A DNA stretch of 64,000 nt from Bradyrhizobium iriomotense (lineage in GTDB: Bacteria > Pseudomonadota > Alphaproteobacteria > Rhizobiales > Xanthobacteraceae). This document shows positions 25,518-33,400 of this stretch, piece after piece. Made by a program: the position numbers and the translations under genes. Location of the stretch: assembly GCF_018130765.1 (NCBI RefSeq), contig NZ_JAFCJZ010000019.1, positions 107,997 through 171,996 on the forward strand, read 5' to 3'. The first letter of the stretch is position 1; the number at the start of each line of letters is the position of its first letter. Under the pieces are notes generated by a model. That model ran no database searches and was not told the DNA's origin. It saw only the letters and a program-made list of their open reading frames with translations.

Positions 25518-26216
25518 CTACCGCTTCAAAGCCCACTCGCCGATGATGCGAAAGCGCGCCCTGGCATCATCCTGCTTGAACAGCGCGATGCGGTCGACGG
25601 TCAGCGCATCGAGCTTCAGCGCCGCAAACCGCCCCCGCAGCATCTCGATAATCGGCCCGCGCCGCTCCGCATCGAGCCGCCCCGTCAGCGTCATGTGGAA
25701 GCGGAATTCTTCCATCACGTAAGGGTAGCCCCAGCGGTCGAGATAGTCGCGCTGCCGCTCGCTGAGCTTTTCAGGCTTGCGCCGCGCGCGGTCTTCCGCC
25801 GTCAGCGGCGCGCGGAAGGCGTCGAAATCGCGGACACTATCGGCGGCCAGTTGTTGGAGCGCTTCGACCGGCTCGGCCGGAATGACGGCGATGAAGCCGC
25901 TGATGGCATCAACGATGGGGCGGATCACCGGAACGGACTGTGCCTTGTCGGCGAAGGCCGCGCAGGCGGCCATCAGCTCGGCTTCGGTCTTGTCGGACGC
26001 CAGCGTCATGGGCGCCTTCAGCGTGGCGTGAAAGCCGTATTTGCGGGGATCGGCGCTGACGTCGCGCCAGTCCGGTGCAATTTGCAGCGCCTCGCGCGGA
26101 AACGGCAGCTCGTCGCCGGTGTGGGCGTCGTAGCCGAGCAGTTCGGCGCCGAAGCGGGAGAGAGCGCTGTCGGCGCCTGCGGCAAAATAGATCGCGTAGC
26201 GGGGAAAACCTGTCAT
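25518..26216 (-). CDS. DUF1045 phosphonate-operon protein (2H phosphoesterase-like)
   Basis: 232 residues, matching the family named after phn operons (TIGR03223/DUF1045). The two His-x-Thr motifs of the 2H phosphoesterase fold are visible: HATLKAPM near residue 63 and HMTLTGRL near residue 177. 2H enzymes open cyclic phosphodiesters. Because phnP, the phosphoribosyl cyclic phosphate diesterase, is not present in this window, this protein is a reasonable candidate to do the same step. It is the last gene of the leftward phn unit; the PhnM paralogue lies 18 bases upstream. Confidence 0.85.
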   Translation of the reverse strand: MTGFPRYAIYFAAGADSALSRFGAELLGYDAHTGDELPFPREALQIAPDWRDVSADPRKYGFHATLKAPMTLASDKTEAELMAACAAFADKAQSVPVIRPIVDAISGFIAVIPAEPVEALQQLAADSVRDFDAFRAPLTAEDRARRKPEKLSERQRDYLDRWGYPYVMEEFRFHMTLTGRLDAERRGPIIEMLRGRFAALKLDALTVDRIALFKQDDARARFRIIGEWALKR

Positions 26217-26234
26217 TGCCCGAGCATAACCAAT

Positions 26235-27428
26235 TTATGCCGCCGCGACAGCCTCGCGCGGCGCAGCCAACGCTGCGAGCAGCCGCGTCGCATCGGTGAG
26301 ATGCACGAGCTTTCCGCCTGAGATCACCGCGACGAGCCGTGGCCGCAATGGCGCGCTGTCGTCGACGAGCAGGATATCAGCGCGGAGTCCTTGTGCGAGC
26401 TGACCGCGATCGGAGAGGCCCGTCGCGCGTGCGGGGCCGGCCGAGACCAGATCCCAGGCCTTCGTCAGCGGCAGCATGCCGTCGGCGGCGAGGCGGAACG
26501 CGGCGAGCAGCTGTGCGGGATAGTAGTAATCTGACGCCAGCACCGAGCAGAGCCCTTTTGCGATCATGTCGGACGCTCTGGTCCAGCCGGTGTGGCTGCC
26601 GCCGCGCACGACGTTCGGCGCGCCGTAGACGATGGCATCGCCGTGGCTTGCCGCTGCGCGCGCCGTCTCCTCGTTGATCGGGAATTCCGCGATCATCGCG
26701 CCCAGCTCGCGAAACTCCTGGCGCATCGCCGGCGTCGCATCGTCATGCGAGAGCATGCGCACTTCGGCTCCGCGGGCTGCGGCGGCGAGCCTCGAAACCG
26801 AGGCCGGCACCTCGGCGGCCCGTGCGACCACGCGCTCGACCAGCCGGTCGAACGCCTCGCTCGACAGCCCGGTGCGCTCCACCATGCGGTTGCGCTTGCG
26901 CGGATTGGAGATGTCCGCCACGACGCCGTCCATGTGGTCGTTGAAGGCGAACAGATCGACGCGGCCCTCGCTGAGCCACTGACTGATCTCTGCCTCCGCG
27001 TCGAGATTGTAGGTCTCGTGCCGCAGATGGAAGCGGGTGTCGGCGGCGAATTGCGGGCGCTGCCGTTCGATCGCCTCCATCAGGCCGCGCGCGTTGTCGG
27101 CGCTGCGCAGGCCCGGCTCCCACGAGCAGGTCGTGGCGTGAAACACGGTGGTGATGCCGTTGCTGATGGCCTGACGGTCGCTGTCGGCGAGCGCGACGTC
27201 GATCGGGAAGTCGACCCCGGCGCGCGGCATCATCTGCCGCTCGAACGCATCGCCGTGCAGATCGACGATGCCGGGCAGCACCAGCAAGTTGCGCGCATCG
27301 ATCGCGAGCCGCGCCCGGCCGCGAGACGCCTCTACGTCCGCGATATCAGGTCCGGACACTGCCAGCGACGTTTCAGCGAGTTCGGTGCCGATCAGGGCCC
27401 GGCCGCCTTCAAGGAAAATGTCTGTCAC
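26235..27428 (-). CDS. phnM: PhnM-like alpha-D-ribose 1-methylphosphonate 5-triphosphate diphosphatase, paralogue 1
   Basis: 397 residues, amidohydrolase superfamily. PhnM removes pyrophosphate from the ribosyl alkylphosphonate triphosphate made by PhnGHIL. Metal-ligand motifs are VDLHGDAFE near residue 57, RHETYNLD near residue 140, LSHDDAT near residue 231 and the late YGAPNVVRGGSHTG and ASDYYYPAQLL. It differs clearly from the second PhnM in the window (ELHTDHLE at 37513-38670): here the HxD context is DLHGDAFE. Its start overlaps the stop of the hexapeptide transferase by 4 bases, so the two are translationally coupled. Confidence 0.87.
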   Translation of the reverse strand: MTDIFLEGGRALIGTELAETSLAVSGPDIADVEASRGRARLAIDARNLLVLPGIVDLHGDAFERQMMPRAGVDFPIDVALADSDRQAISNGITTVFHATTCSWEPGLRSADNARGLMEAIERQRPQFAADTRFHLRHETYNLDAEAEISQWLSEGRVDLFAFNDHMDGVVADISNPRKRNRMVERTGLSSEAFDRLVERVVARAAEVPASVSRLAAAARGAEVRMLSHDDATPAMRQEFRELGAMIAEFPINEETARAAASHGDAIVYGAPNVVRGGSHTGWTRASDMIAKGLCSVLASDYYYPAQLLAAFRLAADGMLPLTKAWDLVSAGPARATGLSDRGQLAQGLRADILLVDDSAPLRPRLVAVISGGKLVHLTDATRLLAALAAPREAVAAA

Positions 27429-28087
27429 GCGATTGCGCTTTTCTTGCTGCTGCGATGGGAGCCTGCCCGTGCTTCATACGTGGCGAGGAAATCTTCAATC
27501 CCGAGCTTGCGGAAATGGGGCAGGGCTTCACGCAATTTGTCGTGATCCCAGTCCCACCAGGCGAGCCTTGCAAGTCGTCCGGCGATCTCCTCCGAGAACC
27601 GCCGCCGCACGATCCGCGCCGGATTGCCGGCGACGATGGTGTAGGCCGGCACGTCCTTGGTGACGATGGCGCCGGCCGCGATCACCGCACCGGTGCCGAT
27701 GTTGCGGCCCGGCAGCACGATGGCGCCATGACCGATCCAGACGTCGTGGCCGATATGAACATGATGCTGGCGCCGCCAGTCGAAGAACTCGGTGTCGTCG
27801 CTTTCGCCCGGGAAGTAGGCGCTGGAGCGATAGGTGAAATGCGCCTGCGTCGCGCGGTGCATCGGATGATTGCCGGGATTGATCCGCGTCATCGCCGCAA
27901 TCGAGCAGAACTTTCCGATCGTGGTGTAGGTGATCTGGGCGTCGTTCACGACATAGGAGTAATCGCCCATCGTGACCTCGTGCAGAATCGTCCGCGCGCC
28001 GACCTCGGTGTAGGCGCCGAGCCTGGTCTCATGGAGCTTCGCGGAAGCGTCGATGGTCGGTTGGACCGAGAGCACCTTGCCGGCCAT
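27425..28087 (-). CDS. Phosphonate metabolism hexapeptide-repeat transferase
   Basis: 220 residues of left-handed beta-helix (hexapeptide repeats such as IGKFCSIAA, HIGHDVWIGHGAIVLPGRNIGTGAVIAAGAIVTKDVPAYTIVAGNPARIV). It matches the xenobiotic acetyltransferase-like group that accompanies phn genes (TIGR03308). The catalytic His of the fold lies in the NPGNHPMHRAT region near residue 73. An acetyltransferase acting on an aminoalkylphosphonate, as PhnO does, is plausible but unproven. The ATG at 28087 is chosen because a possible upstream start at 28147 would lie inside the Pho box. The ribosome-binding site is weak. Confidence 0.82.
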   Translation of the reverse strand: MAGKVLSVQPTIDASAKLHETRLGAYTEVGARTILHEVTMGDYSYVVNDAQITYTTIGKFCSIAAMTRINPGNHPMHRATQAHFTYRSSAYFPGESDDTEFFDWRRQHHVHIGHDVWIGHGAIVLPGRNIGTGAVIAAGAIVTKDVPAYTIVAGNPARIVRRRFSEEIAGRLARLAWWDWDHDKLREALPHFRKLGIEDFLATYEARAGSHRSSKKSAIA

Positions 28088-28134
28088 GTTGCGTCCGAAC
28101 GTTCGAGGGCGGGCGTTCCTCTTCGAGTGGCTTG

Positions 28135-28163
28135 GTGACAATGTCATGACATGACGATGACAG
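28135..28163 (-). promoter_or_regulatory. Triple Pho-box-like array for the leftward phn unit
   Basis: On the minus strand three heptamers, CTGTCAT, ATGTCAT and TTGTCAC, follow each other with exact 4-base spacers (11-bp period), matching the PhoB binding pattern CTGTCAT-N4-CTGTCAT. The array reads towards the transferase start at 28087. The -10 element is not obvious. The middle contains the perfect palindrome ATGTCATGACAT (28141-28152). Confidence 0.7.
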
Positions 28164-28200
28164 GGGACGAGGTGTGTAGGATCGCCGCACCGCAATGCGC

Positions 28201-28218
28201 GTGTCACACAAGTGTTAA
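28201..28218 (+). promoter_or_regulatory. Pho-box-like site upstream of phnC
   Basis: GTGTCAC-N4-GTGTTAA (28201-28207 and 28212-28218) fits the 7-4-7 spacing of a PhoB box, with 5 and 4 matches to CTGTCAT. It lies 43 bases before the phnC start and faces it. With the array at 28135-28163 it makes a divergent phosphate-starvation promoter region. Confidence 0.5.
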
Positions 28219-28261
28219 GCGCCGGCGTTAGCGGTGGGTCCCAGCTACTCTGGAGCCCTGC

Positions 28262-29071
28262 ATGCTGGTGGTTGAAGGTCTGACGTGCCGCTTTGGCGCA
28301 AAAGCCGCGGTGGACGACGCTTCGTTTCAAATCTCCCCCGGCGGCTTCGTCGGTGTGATCGGACGATCCGGCGCCGGCAAGTCGACGCTGCTCCGGACCA
28401 TCAATCGCCTGGTGACGCCGACTGAGGGGCGCATCCTGTTCGACGGCATCGACGTCACCGCGCTGCGCGGCAAGGAGCTGCGGCAGTGGCGCGCCCGCTC
28501 GGCGATGATCTTCCAGCAGTTCAACCTGGTCGGCCGGCTCGACGTTCTCACCAACGTCCTGATGGGGCGCCTCGCGACGATGCCAGCCTGGCGCTCGCTG
28601 TCGCAGATCTGGCCCGAGCAGGACAAGGCGCTGGCGATGTCCGCGCTCGAGCAGTTCGACATTGCTTCGCTCGCGGCCCAGCGCGCCGACCAGCTCTCCG
28701 GCGGTCAGCAGCAGCGCGTCGCGATCGCCCGCGCGCTGGTGCAACAGCCCGACATCATCCTCGCCGACGAGCCGATCGCCTCGCTCGATCCGCGCAACAC
28801 CAAGATCGTGATGGATGCGCTGCTGCGCATCAACAAGCACTTCGGCATCACCGTGCTCTGCAATCTGCATTCGCTCGATCTCGCCCGCAGCTATTGCGAC
28901 CGCCTGATCGGCATGGCCGCCGGCCGCGTGGTGTTCGACGGCGCGCCGTCCGCGCTGACCGATCACGTCGCGCGCGAGCTCTACGATCTCGAGGCTGCCG
29001 ACGTCATGGGTGGCGTGCCTGTCCCCGCGCCCGAGGGCGTGCCGGCGCTCGGAACCGCCGCGGCCGCCTGA
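28262..29071 (+). CDS. phnC: Phosphonate ABC transporter ATP-binding protein PhnC
   Basis: 269 residues. The ATPase that energises phosphonate import through PhnE. Walker A GRSGAGKST (about 34-42), Q-loop FQQFNLVGR, signature LSGGQQQR, Walker B IILADEPIASLD, and an H-loop in NLHSLDLA. The FNLVGRLDVLTNVLMGRL block is typical of PhnC proteins. The start follows CTGGAGCCCTGC. It leads the importer operon phnC-phnD-phnE1-phnE2 and is preceded by a Pho-box-like sequence. Confidence 0.93.
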   Translation: MLVVEGLTCRFGAKAAVDDASFQISPGGFVGVIGRSGAGKSTLLRTINRLVTPTEGRILFDGIDVTALRGKELRQWRARSAMIFQQFNLVGRLDVLTNVLMGRLATMPAWRSLSQIWPEQDKALAMSALEQFDIASLAAQRADQLSGGQQQRVAIARALVQQPDIILADEPIASLDPRNTKIVMDALLRINKHFGITVLCNLHSLDLARSYCDRLIGMAAGRVVFDGAPSALTDHVARELYDLEAADVMGGVPVPAPEGVPALGTAAAA

Positions 29072-29134
29072 GCCGCGCCACATCTTTTGTTGCCAGTTTT
29101 GCGTCAACCGACCCCAACCGATGAAGAGGGTATC

Positions 29135-30070
29135 ATGATCACTCGCAGACTCATTCTTGCCGGCGCCGCCGCACTCGCGTTTACGGCTTCCGCTTCGGCT
29201 GACGACTGGAAAGCAAAATATCCCGAGCTGACCTTCGCGGTCGTCCCGGCCGAGAACGCCTCCGGCGTCACCGAGCGCTGGGCGCCGTTCGTGAGCTATC
29301 TCTCCAAGGAACTCGGCGTGAAGGTGACGCTGCGCATCGCCAACGACTATGCCGCCGTTATCGAAGGCCAGCGGGCCGGCAACATCCACATCGCCAGCTA
29401 CGGCTCGGCCTCGTTCGCCCGCGCCCGCCTGACCGGCGTCAAGACCGACGCCTTCGCCAACGACATCAACGCCGACGGCTCGACCGGCTATTATTCTGTG
29501 TTCTTCGTCAAGGCGAGCAGCGCCTATAAGAAGGTCGATGATCTCAAGGGCAAGAACCTCGGCCTGGTCGATCCGAACTCGACCTCGGGCAACAACGTGC
29601 CGCGCTTCGAGCTCGACAAGATGGGCATCCCGGATGCCGATACCTATTTCAGCAAGGTCGTCTTCACCGGCAGCCACGAGAACGCGATGCTGGCGCTGGC
29701 GCAGGGCACGGTCGACGTTGCCGCCAACCAGTGGACCAGCGATGACGATTCCACGCTGGCTCAGATGCTGACCAAGGGCATGCTGAAGAACGCCGACGGC
29801 TCGGCGATGAAGAAGGACGATTTCCGCATCATCCACAAGTCGGCGCCGATCATCAACGGTCCCTATGCCTACAACTCGGACCTGCCGGAAAACGCCAAGG
29901 CCGCCATCGCCAAGGCGTTCTTCGACGCGCCGGCCAAGGACAAGGCCGCGTTCGACCGTCTCTCCGACGGCCAGAAGAAGGGTTTTCATCCCGCCACCAC
30001 CAAGGACTGGGATGGCACGATCGAGCTGATCAAGTTCGTCGATGCGCTGCGTAAGAAGAAGGCGTCCTGA
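29135..30070 (+). CDS. phnD: Phosphonate-binding periplasmic protein PhnD
   Basis: 311 residues. The start ATG is preceded by GAAGAGGG. Signal peptide MITRRLILAGAAALAFTASASA, with an RR but without the full Tat consensus, so Sec export is more likely. The mature protein has the PhnD/TauT-like fold: VVPAENASGVTERWAPFVSYLSKELGVKVTLRIANDYAAVIEGQRAGNIHIASYGSASFA, then LGLVDPNSTSGNNVPRFEL and SHENAMLALAQGTVDVAANQWTSDDDS. The latter blocks include the residues that hydrogen-bond the phosphonate in E. coli PhnD. A strong terminator follows (30091-30124), so the receptor is probably made in excess over the permeases. Confidence 0.92.
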   Translation: MITRRLILAGAAALAFTASASADDWKAKYPELTFAVVPAENASGVTERWAPFVSYLSKELGVKVTLRIANDYAAVIEGQRAGNIHIASYGSASFARARLTGVKTDAFANDINADGSTGYYSVFFVKASSAYKKVDDLKGKNLGLVDPNSTSGNNVPRFELDKMGIPDADTYFSKVVFTGSHENAMLALAQGTVDVAANQWTSDDDSTLAQMLTKGMLKNADGSAMKKDDFRIIHKSAPIINGPYAYNSDLPENAKAAIAKAFFDAPAKDKAAFDRLSDGQKKGFHPATTKDWDGTIELIKFVDALRKKKAS

Positions 30071-30090
30071 GTTTTCGGGACGAGCTACTT

Positions 30091-30124
30091 GAGCCGGGTC
30101 GATGGACCCGGCTCTTTCTCTTTT
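30091..30124 (+). terminator. Intrinsic terminator/attenuator between phnD and phnE1
   Basis: Perfect 10-bp stem GAGCCGGGTC (30091-30100) and GACCCGGCTC (30105-30114) with the loop GATG, followed by a T-rich run TTTCTCTTTT. It is the clearest Rho-independent terminator in the window. Inside an ABC operon such a hairpin usually gives higher levels of binding protein than of permease. Confidence 0.85.
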
Positions 30125-30149
30125 CTGAGCCACCACTCGCCCTGACCAG

Positions 30150-31034
30150 ATGACCGTCGCGGTTTCGATCCTCCCCGAGCAGCAGCTTGCCGCGCTCAAC
30201 GCCGCTTATAGTCAAGCGGTTGCGCGCCGGCGGCTACGTCTGCTGTTGGGAGCCGCGGGCTTTGCCGCAGCGCTGGTTCTCGCTGCGATCGGCGCCGAAG
30301 TGAATTTGCGCACGCTGTTCACCTATTTCGGCAACTTCATCAGCTATTTCGACCGCATCCTCACGCTCGACAGCGGCCAGCGGGTCTGGACCGATGTCGG
30401 CGAGTGGCTCTGGGGCTGGCGCAAATGGCTGAAGATGCTGGGTGAGACCCTGCTCATCAGCTATGTCGGCACGTTGATCGGCGCGACCCTCGCCTTCGCC
30501 CTCAACTTCTTCGCGGCCGAGAACACTTCGCCCGCGCCCTGGCTACGCTTCGTTGTGCGGCGGCTGCTCGAATTCGCCCGCACCGTCCCCGGCATCGTCT
30601 TCGCGCTGGTCTTCGTGATTGCCTTCGGCCTGGGGCCAATGGCGGGCGTGCTGGCGATTGCGATCCACTCCACCGGCGCCCTGGGAAAACTGTTCTCGGA
30701 GATCGTCGAGAATGCCGACATGAAGCCGGTCGAGGGCATCCGCTCGACCGGAGCGAGCTGGCTGTCTTGCATGCGCTTCGCCATCGTGCCGCAGGTCACG
30801 GCCGGCTATGCCAGCTATGCTCTGCTGCGCTTCGAGATCAATGTCCGCGAAGCCTCCGTGATGGGTTTTGTCGGCGCCGGCGGCATCGGCCAGGAGCTCG
30901 TCGTCGCCATCCGCAAGTTCTACTACTCCGACGTCAGCGCCATCCTGCTCACTATCATCGTCACGGTCTTCATCATCGACATCACCACCGGCTGGCTGCG
31001 CGGCCGCCTGTTCGGCAAGGAGGCGCGGACGTGA
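30150..31034 (+). CDS. phnE: Phosphonate ABC transporter permease PhnE, first copy
   Basis: 294 residues, about six membrane helices. The ABC permease coupling loop is visible (VEGIRSTGASWLSCMRFAIVPQVTAGYASYALLRFEINVREASVMGFVGAGGIGQEL, residues about 190-245). RTVPGIVFALVFVIAFGLGPMAGVLAIAIHSTGALGKLFSEIVENAD is typical of PhnE. An N-terminal cytoplasmic stretch precedes the first helix. Its stop overlaps the GTG start of the second permease (GTGA), so the two are co-translated as a heterodimer. Confidence 0.92.
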   Translation: MTVAVSILPEQQLAALNAAYSQAVARRRLRLLLGAAGFAAALVLAAIGAEVNLRTLFTYFGNFISYFDRILTLDSGQRVWTDVGEWLWGWRKWLKMLGETLLISYVGTLIGATLAFALNFFAAENTSPAPWLRFVVRRLLEFARTVPGIVFALVFVIAFGLGPMAGVLAIAIHSTGALGKLFSEIVENADMKPVEGIRSTGASWLSCMRFAIVPQVTAGYASYALLRFEINVREASVMGFVGAGGIGQELVVAIRKFYYSDVSAILLTIIVTVFIIDITTGWLRGRLFGKEART

Positions 31035-31879
31035 CGAAGCCGCAGCAGGTCGACACGCAAGAGCTTCGCGCGCGCTACCCCGACGTGTTCGACCAGCCGG
31101 CCTCGGCACGGCTCGCGATGCCGGCGATGATCGTCGTGGCGTTCGCGATCCTCATTTACGGCCTCGTCGATCTCGATTTCTCGCCGTCGCGCTTCTTCGC
31201 CGGCCTCAGCCAGCTCGGCTGGATCGGCCTGATGATGATCCCGCCGGATCCCGGCTCGTCCTTGCCGATCTATCTAAAGGCGCTCGGCGAGACGCTCTCG
31301 ATCGCGCTGCTCGGCACCACGCTGGCGGCGGTGTTTGCACTGCCGGTGAGCCTGCTGGCGGCGCGCAACATCGTGCCGTCCAACATTCTGCGCTTCCCGA
31401 TCCGTCGCTTCCTCGATTCGATCCGCGGCGTGGACACGCTGATCTGGGCGCTGGTCTGGATCAACGTCGTAGGCCTCGGCCCGTTCGCCGGCGTGCTCGC
31501 CATTGCCGTGTCGGATTTCGGTGCGTTCGGAAAGCTGTTCTCGGAGGCGATCGAGGGGGCCGACCAGAAGCAGGTCGAAGGCATCCGCGCCTCCGGCGGC
31601 AGCGCGCTGCACGAGATCCGCTTCGGCCTGTTGCCCCAGGTCCTGCCCGTGATCGCCGGCCAGGTGCTGTATTTCATCGAATCCAACACGCGGTCGGCCA
31701 CCATCATCGGCATCGTCGGCGCCGGCGGCATCGGCCTCCAGCTCGCCGAGCAGATCCGCGTGCTGGAATGGCAGAAGGTGTCGTTCCTGATTTTGATGAT
31801 TCTGGTCGCGGTCGCCGCGATCGATTTCATCTCGGGCAAGCTGCGGTTTGCGATCATCGGGCGAAGGGCTGTGGCGTAG
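31031..31879 (+). CDS. phnE: Phosphonate ABC transporter permease PhnE, second copy
   Basis: 282 residues starting at a GTG that overlaps the stop of the first permease. The same architecture as its neighbour: about six helices and the EAA-like loop VEGIRASGGSALHEIRFGLLPQVLPVIAGQVLYFIESNTRSATIIGIVGAGGIGLQL. The two permeases are homologous but clearly diverged. Tandem phnE1-phnE2 is common in rhizobia, whereas E. coli has a single interrupted phnE. It ends the importer operon and converges on phnF, with a palindromic repeat between them. Confidence 0.92.
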   Translation: MTKPQQVDTQELRARYPDVFDQPASARLAMPAMIVVAFAILIYGLVDLDFSPSRFFAGLSQLGWIGLMMIPPDPGSSLPIYLKALGETLSIALLGTTLAAVFALPVSLLAARNIVPSNILRFPIRRFLDSIRGVDTLIWALVWINVVGLGPFAGVLAIAVSDFGAFGKLFSEAIEGADQKQVEGIRASGGSALHEIRFGLLPQVLPVIAGQVLYFIESNTRSATIIGIVGAGGIGLQLAEQIRVLEWQKVSFLILMILVAVAAIDFISGKLRFAIIGRRAVA

Positions 31880-31908
31880 TCGCAGGCGTCAACGCGAACG
31901 CCACTTCC

Positions 31909-32053
31909 CTTCTCCCCTTGTGGGAGAAGGTGGCGCGAAGCGCCGGATGAGGGGTATGTCTCCCCAGACTCAGATCAGCGTTTGCGGAAACATACCCCTC
32001 ACCCGTCTCGCCGCTGCGCGGCGAGCCACCCTCTTCCACAAGGGGAGAGGGGA
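31909..32053. repeat. Palindromic intergenic repeat (CTTCTCCCCTTGTGGGAGAAGG type)
   Basis: The two ends are complementary: the left arm contains CTCCCCTTGTGGGAGAAGGTGG and the right arm CCACCCTCTTCCACAAGGGG (imperfect match), with TCGCCGCTGCGCGGCGA as a secondary stem. The same family recurs at 63512-63655, where an IS has landed in it. It lies between the convergent phnE2 and phnF and may act as a terminator. Confidence 0.8.
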
Positions 32054-32079
32054 AGACAGCGCGCCGCGTGGCGAAGCGT

Positions 32080-32811
32080 TCACCCGTTCTCCACCAGAAA
32101 CTCCACCCGCTCCGCGGCGAAGCGCGAATGCTTCGTCACCAGCGGCTTGCCGGCGAGATCGTGGTCGGTGGCGTCGACCACTAGGATCGGCCGCCCCAGC
32201 GGCAGATCGAGACGTGCGGCGTCGGTGGCATCGACGATGCCGGCGGTGATCCGGGTCGCGCCGCGGCGATAGTCGCGGACGCCGTAATGTTCGAGCAGCT
32301 TCGTCATCGAGCGCGTTGCGGCGAACACTTCGCCAGCGCCCGGAAACAGGTCCGCCGACAGCCAGGTGGTGGAAACGCAGATCGGCGTGCGGTCGGCGAG
32401 GCGGATCGCCTCGATCCGCACCAAGGGCGCGCCGGTTTTCAGTCCCAGCTCCCGCGCGAGTTCACGCGTCGCTGAATCTTCGGATGCCTCGATCAGCCGG
32501 CCATGCGGCTCGCGGCCCTCAGCGCCGACGATCTCGGAGAAGCGCGTGCGCGAGCGCAAGGGATAGGCGAGCTTCTGCGCCTCGACATAGGTTCCGCTGC
32601 CGCGCTCGGCGCGCACGAGGCCGCGCTCGGCGAGGGCGGCCAGCGCACGGCGCACGGTGTGGCGGTTCACGCGGTAGGTTTCGGCGATCTCCATCTCGCC
32701 CGGCAGCTTGTCGCCCGCGGCGAAGCGGCCGTCGGCAATGCCGCGCTCGATGCCGTCGGCAACGAGGCGCCACAGAGCGACGCCCGAAGAGGCTGTGTCC
32801 TGCATGCTCAT
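32080..32811 (-). CDS. phnF: PhnF, GntR/UTRA-family regulator of phosphonate genes
   Basis: 243 residues; a second in-frame ATG at 32805 is possible. The winged helix DNA-binding domain is about 12-78 (RLVADGIERGIADGRFAAGDKLPGEMEIAETYRVNRHTVRRALAALAERGLVRAERGSGTYV) and the UTRA effector domain about 98-240. It diverges from the phnG operon and faces the perfect palindrome at 32877-32902, which is the obvious operator. PhnF is expected to respond to a phosphonate-pathway ligand or phosphate. Being encoded outward from the operon it controls is the usual arrangement. Confidence 0.92.
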   Translation of the reverse strand: MSMQDTASSGVALWRLVADGIERGIADGRFAAGDKLPGEMEIAETYRVNRHTVRRALAALAERGLVRAERGSGTYVEAQKLAYPLRSRTRFSEIVGAEGREPHGRLIEASEDSATRELARELGLKTGAPLVRIEAIRLADRTPICVSTTWLSADLFPGAGEVFAATRSMTKLLEHYGVRDYRRGATRITAGIVDATDAARLDLPLGRPILVVDATDHDLAGKPLVTKHSRFAAERVEFLVENG

Positions 32812-32844
32812 GTCGTCGGTCAGCCTAGCCCGGAAATCACATCT

Positions 32845-32878
32845 TTGTCACGAAACAGTCATGGCGCGTCCGTATGAA
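32845..32878 (+). promoter_or_regulatory. PhoB-type promoter of the phnG operon (Pho box and -10)
   Basis: TTGTCAC-N4-CAGTCAT (32845-32851 and 32856-32862) matches the 7-4-7 Pho box with 5 and 6 of 7 positions. Exactly 10 bases later is TATGAA (32873-32878), a plausible -10. This is the spacing expected when PhoB replaces the -35 contact. The transcription start would then fall inside the PhnF palindrome. Confidence 0.6.
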
Positions 32879-32902
32879 GTTGTCTAGTATCATAGACAAC
32901 TT
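32877..32902. promoter_or_regulatory. PhnF operator candidate
   Basis: A perfect inverted repeat, AAGTTGTCTA (32877-32886) and TAGACAACTT (32893-32902), with a 6-base spacer. The TCTA...TAGA core resembles sites of UTRA-domain GntR regulators. It lies between divergent phnF and phnG, overlapping the predicted -10 and start site, so binding should block transcription. Confidence 0.75.
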
Positions 32903-32931
32903 GGATTCGGCAAGTTCTGTAGAAAAGTTCG

Positions 32932-33396
32932 GTGGACAGGGTGACGCAGCAAAACAATCAGCAAGCCCAGCGCAAGGCCGCGATGGCCGTGCTGGCGCAC
33001 GCGGAGGCGGGCGAGATCGCCGCTCGCCTCCGCGATCTCGCTCTGCCGGCTCATCAGGATCTGCGTGCGCCGGAGAGCGGCCTCGTGATGCTGCGCAGCC
33101 GGGTCGGCGGCGACGGTGCGCCGTTCAACCTCGGCGAAGCCACGGTGTCGCGCGCGGCGGTGAGACTCGCCAGCGGCGAGGTCGGCTTCGGCTACACGCT
33201 CGGGCGCGATGGCGAGAAGGCCCGGCTGATCGCACTGTGCGACGCGCTGGTGCAGTCGCGTGATTTCGGGGCGGCCCTCGAGCGCGATGTAATCGCACCG
33301 TTGCGCGAGCAGCTTATGGTCAGGCGGAAGCGGGCGGCGGAAGAGACCGCCGCGACGAAGGTTGATTTCTACACCATGGTGCGCGGTGAGGGGTGA
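32932..33396 (+). CDS. phnG: C-P lyase subunit PhnG
   Basis: 154 residues from the GTG at 32932; another GTG at 32941 is possible. PhnG is part of the PhnGHIJ core complex and acts with PhnI to attach alkylphosphonate to ATP, releasing adenine. Recognisable sequence: RKAAMAVLAHAEAGEIAARL, RAPESGLVMLRSRVGGDGAPFNLGEATVSRAAVRLASGEVGFGYTLGRDGEKARLIALCDAL. The last part is strongly conserved in PhnG. First gene of phnGHIJKLMN, 30 bases after the PhnF palindrome. Confidence 0.93.
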   Translation: MDRVTQQNNQQAQRKAAMAVLAHAEAGEIAARLRDLALPAHQDLRAPESGLVMLRSRVGGDGAPFNLGEATVSRAAVRLASGEVGFGYTLGRDGEKARLIALCDALVQSRDFGAALERDVIAPLREQLMVRRKRAAEETAATKVDFYTMVRGEG

Positions 33397-33400
33397 GATC

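Noticed and set aside
28088..30199. N-terminal extension of the hexapeptide transferase frame to 30199
   Set aside because: Antisense to phnC and phnD; the hexapeptide fold is complete from 28087.
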